Positions 59,061 through 64,000 of a stretch of 64,000 bases of DNA are shown in pieces; the stretch's first letter is position 1, and each line of letters starts with the position of its first letter. The stretch spans positions 248,001-312,000 of the forward strand of contig NZ_JACBZR010000001.1 in NCBI RefSeq assembly GCF_013408335.1. Reading direction: 5' to 3'. The notes beneath the pieces were generated by a model. It saw only the letters and a list, made by a program, of their open reading frames with translations. It was not told where the DNA came from and did no database searches. The DNA comes from Nocardioides panzhihuensis. Lineage in GTDB: Bacteria > Actinomycetota > Actinomycetes > Propionibacteriales > Nocardioidaceae. Position numbers and translations under genes: made by a program.

Positions 59061-60641
59061 ATGAGCCAGGCAGATGTGAAGCAGCCCCTGCCCGTGGTGG
59101 AGATGCTCGACGTGTCGATCACGTTCGGAGCGGTCCGGGCGCTCGACGGCGTCTCGCTCCGCCTCCTGCCAGGGGAGGTGCACGCGCTCATGGGGGAGAA
59201 CGGAGCCGGGAAGTCGACGCTGATCAAGGCGCTGACCGGGGTCTACACGATCGACGCCGGGCGTGTGCGGATCGACGGCGTCGAGACCCAGTTCGCCACC
59301 CCGGCCGCGGCGCAGCAGGCGGGGATCAGCACGGTCTACCAGGAGGTGAACCTGATCCCCAACCTCACCGTGGCCGAGAACATGCTCCTCGGCCGAGAGC
59401 CGCGCCGCTTCGCCCGGTTCGGCCCGATCGACCGCCGGGAGATGAACCGTCGCGCGGCGGCCTCGCTGCAGAGTCTCGGCATCGACGTCGACCCCGGCTC
59501 AGAGCTCGGCAGCCATCCGATCGCCGTCCAGCAGCTCGTCGCGATCGCGCGGGCGGTCGACACCGACGCCCGGGTGCTGATCCTGGACGAGCCGACCTCC
59601 AGCCTCGACGCCGATGAGGTCGCCAGGCTCTTCGAGGTGATGCGCAGGCTGCGCGATCAGGGCACGGCGATCGTCTTCGTCTCCCACTTCCTCGACCAGG
59701 TCTTCGAGATCTCCGACCGGATGACCATCCTGCGCAACGGCCGCGTGGTCGGCGAACGGCTGACCGAGGAGACCACCCAGCTGGAGCTGGTTCAGCTGAT
59801 GATCGGCCGCGACCTCAAGGTCCTCGAGCGCATCGACCATGCCGTGCACGAGACCGCCGAGGAGGCCGCCGAGCGGCGCCTCCCGGTGCTGAGCGCCGTC
59901 GGTCTGGGTCGGAAGGGGAGCCTGGAGGCCACCGACCTGACCCTGTACGCCGGGGAGGTCGTCGGCATCGCCGGTCTGCTCGGCTCGGGACGCACCGAGC
60001 TCGCCCGGCTGCTCTTCGGGGCCGATTCAGCGGACACCGGCGACCTGACGGTGAAGGGCTCCAGCGCGCGTCGGCTGCGCAGTCCCCGGCACGCGATCGA
60101 CCGCAACCTCGCCTTCTGCAGCGAGGACCGCAAGGCCGAAGGAGTCTTCGAGGAGCTCTCCGTGGCCGACAACATGATGCTCGGCCTCCAGGCCAGCCGC
60201 GGCTGGCTGCGGCCGATCCCGACGGCCACCAGGGACAAGCTGGTCGCCGAGTACATGACCGCTCTCGACATCCGGCCTGCCGACCCCAGCCTGCCGATAC
60301 GAAGCCTGTCCGGTGGCAACCAGCAGAAGGTCCTCCTGGCGCGCTGGTTGATCACCGAGCCCGACGTGCTCCTTCTCGACGAGCCGACCCGCGGCATCGA
60401 CATCGGTGCCAAGACCCAGATCCAGCAGCTCGTCGCCGATCTCGCCGGGAAGGGGATGAGCGTCGTGTTCATCTCCGCCGAGCTCGAGGAGGTGCTGCGG
60501 CTGAGCCACCGACTGGTGGTGCTCAAGGACCGCCGCAAGATCGCCGAGCGGCCCAACCGGGAGATCGACGTCAACGACGTACTCGAGATCATCACCGGCG
60601 AGCCCGGAATCCTCATCGGAAAGGAGCGGGCCGATGCCTGA
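59061..60641 (+). CDS. ytfR: Sugar ABC transporter ATP-binding protein (YtfR-like, two NBDs)
   Basis: Protein of 526 residues with two ABC domains. First: Walker A GENGAGKST, Q-loop YQEVNLIPNLTVAENM, signature position IAVQQLVAIARA (a divergent signature, common in this family) and Walker B ILDEPTSS. Second: degenerate P-loop GLLGSGRTELARLLFG, signature SLSGGNQQKVLLARW and Walker B LLLDEPTRG. Powers uptake with the two permeases. ATG 59061 with AGGAG about 10 nt upstream. Overlaps the next gene by 8 bp. Confidence 0.93.
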   Translation: MSQADVKQPLPVVEMLDVSITFGAVRALDGVSLRLLPGEVHALMGENGAGKSTLIKALTGVYTIDAGRVRIDGVETQFATPAAAQQAGISTVYQEVNLIPNLTVAENMLLGREPRRFARFGPIDRREMNRRAAASLQSLGIDVDPGSELGSHPIAVQQLVAIARAVDTDARVLILDEPTSSLDADEVARLFEVMRRLRDQGTAIVFVSHFLDQVFEISDRMTILRNGRVVGERLTEETTQLELVQLMIGRDLKVLERIDHAVHETAEEAAERRLPVLSAVGLGRKGSLEATDLTLYAGEVVGIAGLLGSGRTELARLLFGADSADTGDLTVKGSSARRLRSPRHAIDRNLAFCSEDRKAEGVFEELSVADNMMLGLQASRGWLRPIPTATRDKLVAEYMTALDIRPADPSLPIRSLSGGNQQKVLLARWLITEPDVLLLDEPTRGIDIGAKTQIQQLVADLAGKGMSVVFISAELEEVLRLSHRLVVLKDRRKIAERPNREIDVNDVLEIITGEPGILIGKERADA

Positions 60642-61701
60642 GCCAACCAGGACGAGGGCAGTCAAGGAGCTCGGGGCCCGCGCGGTGAGCCACCGTCTCT
60701 TCTGGCCTCTGGCGGCGCTCGGAACGCTGCTGGCGATCAACCTGATCGCGACGCCGACATTCTTCAACGTACGCATCCAGGACGGTCACCTCTACGGCAG
60801 CCTGGTCGACATCGTGCGCAACGGCGCCCCGGTGCTGCTGGTGGCGATCGGCATGACCCTGGTCATCGCGACCCGCGGGATCGACCTCTCGGTGGGTGCC
60901 GTGGCGGCGATCGCGGGCGCGGTCGCCTGCGTCTACATCGTCAAGGGTCCGGCCGACGGGGCCGCGGGCACTGCCATCGTGGCGATCTCGATGGCACTCG
61001 CGGTCTGCGTCGCGCTGGGCCTGTGGAACGGGTTTTTGGTTGCGGTGGTCGGCATCCAGCCGATCATCGCCACGCTGGTGCTGATGGTCGCCGGCCGTGG
61101 GATCGCGATGCTGGTGACCGGCGGCCAGATCACCACGGTCAACAACGACGCCTTCGCCGCGCTGGCCTCGGGCCATCTGCTCACGCTGCCGGTGGCGGCG
61201 CTGATCGCGCTCGGGGTCTTCGCGGTAACCCAGATCGTCGTACGCCGCACCGCGCTCGGTCTGCTCATCGAGTCGGTCGGGATCAACCCGGAGGCGAGCC
61301 GGCTGGCCGGCGTACGCTCCCGCACGATCATCTGGACCGTCTACGTCTTCGCCGCTCTGTGCGCCGGGATGGCCGGCCTGATCATCGCCGCCAACACCCA
61401 CTCGGTGAACGCCAACAGCCTCGGGTTGTGGATCGAGCTGGACGCGATCCTGGCCGTCGTCATCGGAGGCACCTCACTTGCCGGTGGCCGGTTCTCTCTG
61501 ACCGGAACGCTGGTCGGGGCGATGCTGATCGCCACCCTCACCCGGACCATCCCCAACATCGGGATCCCGGCCGAGGCCAACTATCTGTTCAAGGCGCTCG
61601 TGGTGGTGATCGTGTGCCTGCTGCAGTCGCCCAAGGCGCGGGCGGTGCTTCAACGACGCCGCGAACCCATCCCGACGAGCCGCGAGGAGGCGGTCGTATG
61701 A
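60634..61701 (+). CDS. ytfT: Sugar ABC transporter permease (YtfT-like)
   Basis: Protein of 355 residues with about ten membrane helices of the BPD_transp_2 (RbsC) type: GIDLSVGAVAAIAGAVA, LIIAANTHSVNANSLG, DAILAVVIGGTSLAGGRFSL. Forms one half of the heterodimeric permease. AAGGAG lies 7 nt before its ATG inside the ytfR 3' end. Ends in ATGA overlap with the second permease gene. Confidence 0.92.
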   Translation: MPEPTRTRAVKELGARAVSHRLFWPLAALGTLLAINLIATPTFFNVRIQDGHLYGSLVDIVRNGAPVLLVAIGMTLVIATRGIDLSVGAVAAIAGAVACVYIVKGPADGAAGTAIVAISMALAVCVALGLWNGFLVAVVGIQPIIATLVLMVAGRGIAMLVTGGQITTVNNDAFAALASGHLLTLPVAALIALGVFAVTQIVVRRTALGLLIESVGINPEASRLAGVRSRTIIWTVYVFAALCAGMAGLIIAANTHSVNANSLGLWIELDAILAVVIGGTSLAGGRFSLTGTLVGAMLIATLTRTIPNIGIPAEANYLFKALVVVIVCLLQSPKARAVLQRRREPIPTSREEAVV

Positions 61702-62702
61702 GCGCCCAGGTCGCCACGACCGACGACGGGCTTCTCGCCCGGGTCGCCCGATTCAGCCCGCCGCGGCGCTACCTGCCCGTGCTCGGCACGTTCGCCCTGT
61801 TCATCGGCATGTTCGGCGTCGGCGGGATCCGCTACGAGGGATTCGCCGACCCGCAGGTCTTCCTCACGCTGCTGCTCGACAACGGCTTCCTGATCGTGCT
61901 CGCGGTGGGGATGACGTTCGTGATCCTCACCGGTGGGATCGACCTCTCGGTCGGCTCCAACGTCGCGCTCTCGACACTGATCGCGGCCAGGACGCTGGAG
62001 CTCGGCTGGCCGGTAGCCGCCGTCATCGGCGTCGTGCTCCTGTCCGGCACGCTGCTCGGCGCCGCGATGGGGTTGCTGATCCACTACTTCGACATCCAGC
62101 CGTTCATCGCGACCCTGGCAGGCATGTTCCTGGCTCGCGGACTCTGCTACCTGATCAGTGTCGAGTCGATCCCGATCAAGGACGAGACCTTCTCGGCCAT
62201 CGCGTTCGGCTCGATTACCCTGCCAGGTGGCTACTACCTCGGCTGGACGGCGGTCTTCGCCCTCGTGGTCGTCGCAGTTGCTGCGTACGTCCTCTCCTCG
62301 ACGCGCTTCGGGCGCACCGTCTACGCGCTCGGTGGCAGTGAGCCGTCGGCGCTGCTGATGGGGCTGCCGGTGGCGGCGACCAAGGTCGGCGTCTACGCGA
62401 TCAGCGGGCTGTGCGCGGCGCTCGGCGGGTTGCTGTTCGCGCTCTACACGCTCTCGGGCTACTCGCTCCATGCCGTCGGGATGGAGCTCGACGCGATCGC
62501 TGCCGTGGTCATCGGTGGCACGCTGCTCACCGGTGGGCGTGGGTTGGTGATCGGGTCGTTGCTCGGTGTGCTCGTGCTTGGGACGATCCAGACCTTCATC
62601 TCTTTCGACGGGACGTTGTCTTCTTGGTGGACTCGGATCTCTATCGGGGTGTTGGTGTTGGTGTTCGTTGTTGCGCAGAGGGTTTTGACGCGGCGTCGGT
62701 AG
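61698..62702 (+). CDS. yjfF: Sugar ABC transporter permease (YjfF-like)
   Basis: Protein of 334 residues, RbsC-type permease: TFVILTGGIDLSVGSNVALS, DIQPFIATLAGMFLARGLCY, DAIAAVVIGGTLLTGGRGLVIG. The second half of the heterodimer. Starts by ATGA overlap at 61698. Roughly the last 55 codons use many T-ending codons (TCT, GTT, TTG, GGT), unlike the first 280; base composition shifts to G/T-rich and stays so into the non-coding stretch beyond. Final gene of the operon. Confidence 0.92.
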   Translation: MSAQVATTDDGLLARVARFSPPRRYLPVLGTFALFIGMFGVGGIRYEGFADPQVFLTLLLDNGFLIVLAVGMTFVILTGGIDLSVGSNVALSTLIAARTLELGWPVAAVIGVVLLSGTLLGAAMGLLIHYFDIQPFIATLAGMFLARGLCYLISVESIPIKDETFSAIAFGSITLPGGYYLGWTAVFALVVVAVAAYVLSSTRFGRTVYALGGSEPSALLMGLPVAATKVGVYAISGLCAALGGLLFALYTLSGYSLHAVGMELDAIAAVVIGGTLLTGGRGLVIGSLLGVLVLGTIQTFISFDGTLSSWWTRISIGVLVLVFVVAQRVLTRRR

Positions 62703-62770
62703 GGCTCTGGGTCCTGGCTTGGTCTGGTTTCCTGACGCTGTCGGGTCGGTGTGTCTTTGTGGTTGGGTTT

Positions 62771-62915
62771 GCCGCCGACCCTTTCGGGGAGGGTGTTCTC
62801 GCCGTCGTCCGGAGTAAAGGACGGCCTTCGGCCGCCGGCTGTCGCCGGTCGCCTGCGGCGATCCTTGACACCGGCCGTCGCCGAGAATTTTGGCTGGCTA
62901 TCGGGTCGGCGGCAG
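62771..62915. repeat. Palindromic intergenic element, copy B
   Basis: Same plan as copy A at 3983-4125: begins GCCGCCGACCCTTTC, has a core with GTAAAGGA (62814) against TCCTTGAC (to 62869) enclosing CGGCCTTCGGCCG and GCCTGCGGC stems, and ends GGGTCGGCGGC, the exact complement of the start. In this copy the outer arms match over 11 bp (62771-62781 against 62903-62913). A further GGGTCGGCGGC at about 63244 looks like a partial third copy. The 634-bp gap 62703-63336 has no gene I can support. Confidence 0.75.
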
Positions 62916-62993
62916 GGGTTTGGTGCGGGGGTTTGGGTTGGGCAGGGGCTTGGGCCGCGTGGGCCCGGTGCTCCTGGTTGGAGGGGTGGGTTT

Positions 62994-63023
62994 GCTGGTG
63001 AAAGAAGGGTTTCTTTCACCAGC
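62994..63023. other. Perfect 13-bp hairpin
   Basis: GCTGGTGAAAGAA (62994-63006), loop GGGT, TTCTTTCACCAGC (63011-63023). No gene ends nearby on either strand within 250 bp, so a terminator role is uncertain. Confidence 0.65.
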
Positions 63024-63040
63024 GCGCGCCACCGTCCGGG

Positions 63041-63120
63041 CGAACGAATTTTCGTTCGGGCGCCGGGGTCGTTCTCGGCTGGGACTTGGCTAGTGCGGGC
63101 GAACGAATTTTCGTTCGCCC
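63041..63120. repeat. Twin CGAACGAA/TTCGTTCG palindromes
   Basis: CGAACGAATTTTCGTTCG occurs at 63041-63058 and again within 63097-63120, where the arms extend to 11 bp (GGGCGAACGAA and TTCGTTCGCCC). The copies are 59 bp apart, in an otherwise unremarkable non-coding stretch. Function unknown. Confidence 0.75.
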
Positions 63121-63336
63121 AGAAGAGTGCGCCTTCTCCTCAGCTGGCTCTGTTGGCCGTAGGACATAACGGGGACCTGTCGTAGGTGATTTTCCCGCGG
63201 CCACACCCGGGCCGCCGGGCAGGTCGAGAAGACCGTAGAGATCGGGTCGGCGGCCCAGACCAACCCCGAAAACACGGCAACCCAACGAAGTGTGAGCCCA
63301 GAACGTACGCCCAAAATCTTCTGCCCAGCCCAAAAG

Positions 63337-64000
63337 CTACAGCCGCGCCAACGCCGCCCGGAACGGGTCGAGGCCGAGCGAGCCGAGGTCGAGGGCGGCG
63401 CGGTGGAAGGCCTTGAGGTCGAAGGCATCACCCGCGCGAGCCCGGGCATCGTCGCGGGCCTGGAACCAGATCCGCTCACCGACCTTGTAGGACGGCGCCT
63501 GGCCCGGCCAGCCGAGGTAGCGAGCGACCTCGAAGTCGAGGAAGGCGTCCTCCATCAGGCAGTGCTGTCCGATGAACTCGCGGCCGAGGTCGGGGGTCCA
63601 GACCTCGCCCGGGTGGAAGCCGAACGGGTTGTCCTTCGGGATCGTCAGCTCCAGGTGCATACCGATGTCGATGATCACCCGGGCGGCTCGGAAGGACTGG
63701 CCGTCGAGCATGCCGAGGCGGTCGCCGGGGTCGTCGAGGTAGCCGAGGTCGTCCATGAGGCGCTCGGCGTAGAGGGCCCAGCCCTCGCCGTGGCCCGAGA
63801 CCCAGCACATCAGCCGCTGCCAGCGGTTGAGCAGCTCGGCGCGGTAGGCGGTCTGGGCGACCTGGAGGTGATGACCCGGCACTCCCTCGTGGTAGACGGT
63901 GGTCAGCTCGCGCCAGGTGCCGAAGGAGGTGACCGACTCCGGCACGGACCACCACATCCGGCCGGGACGGGAGAAGTCCTCGGAGGGGCCGGTGTAGTAG
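63337..64000 (-). CDS. DUF885 family protein (N-terminal part outside window)
   Basis: The frame stays open to the right edge (reading YYTGPSEDFSRPGRMWWSVP across it), so only the C-terminal 221 residues are here. TVYHEGVPGHHLQVAQ carries an HEGxPGHH motif like that of DUF885 proteins, which are predicted metallopeptidases; EGWALYAERLMDDLG and HPGEVWTPDLGREF are also typical. Function is not established for most members. Confidence 0.88.
   Translation of the reverse strand, partial: YYTGPSEDFSRPGRMWWSVPESVTSFGTWRELTTVYHEGVPGHHLQVAQTAYRAELLNRWQRLMCWVSGHGEGWALYAERLMDDLGYLDDPGDRLGMLDGQSFRAARVIIDIGMHLELTIPKDNPFGFHPGEVWTPDLGREFIGQHCLMEDAFLDFEVARYLGWPGQAPSYKVGERIWFQARDDARARAGDAFDLKAFHRAALDLGSLGLDPFRAALARL

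Overview
The window is high-GC DNA from an actinobacterium. Supporting signs are GC-rich third codon positions, frequent GTG and TTG starts, many leaderless genes, a DUF222/HNH (REP13E12-type) protein, mycothiol-type thiol enzymes and a HelR-type RNA polymerase helicase. I would guess Nocardioidaceae (Nocardioides-like), but this is inference and no rRNA is present to confirm it. It reads as chromosome: one tRNA, housekeeping genes (metG, ettA, pepN, pepP), and no prophage, plasmid or insertion-sequence genes.

Layout. 1-8.8 kb: the 3' part of a SARP/AfsR-type regulator, an acyl-CoA synthetase, a repeat-filled gap, a DUF222-HNH protein, a DUF1152 protein, and a divergent MocR-type regulator/YczE membrane protein pair. 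8.8-13.4 kb: tRNA-Arg, a zinc-ribbon membrane protein with a long disordered region, a cell-wall amidase and pepP. 13.5-20.4 kb: a serine hydrolase, a PrsW-type protease coupled to two dynamin-like GTPases, and an accessory ssb behind two DnaA-box-like sites. 20.4-27 kb: ettA, a divergent MFS/MarR pair, a thiolase and a double-hotdog thioesterase. 27-39 kb: a potassium and osmotic block with kdpFABCDE, a KtrAB/TrkAH pair, truncated haemoglobin, OsmC and MscS. 39-49.5 kb: helR with an RAE-like palindrome upstream, pepN, a CHAP protein, an Rv2466c-like thioredoxin-fold protein, two DinB/maleylpyruvate-isomerase-like proteins and a PGRP-type amidase. 49.5-57.8 kb: metG, a class I glutamine amidotransferase-like protein, two GPP34 proteins flanking a WYL regulator and an epoxide hydrolase, a PhnB/VOC protein and a YcaQ-type glycosylase. 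57.9-64 kb: a YtfQRT-YjfF-type sugar ABC operon, a hairpin-rich non-coding stretch and a partial DUF885 gene.

Functional themes. (i) Potassium and turgor: high-affinity Kdp with its own two-component system, low-affinity Ktr/Trk and MscS lie within about 12 kb. Four 11-bp direct repeats just upstream of kdpF look like a KdpE operator. (ii) Envelope: two amidases, a CHAP protein, a PBP-like hydrolase and PrsW. (iii) Stress protection: HelR, OsmC, GlbO, mycothiol-linked proteins and a DNA glycosylase. (iv) Non-coding structure: a roughly 145-bp palindromic repeat element occurs at both ends of the window (about 4.0 and 62.8 kb), REP-like GGTCGAG repeats recur and one lies inside pepN, and several convergent gaps carry near-perfect hairpins.
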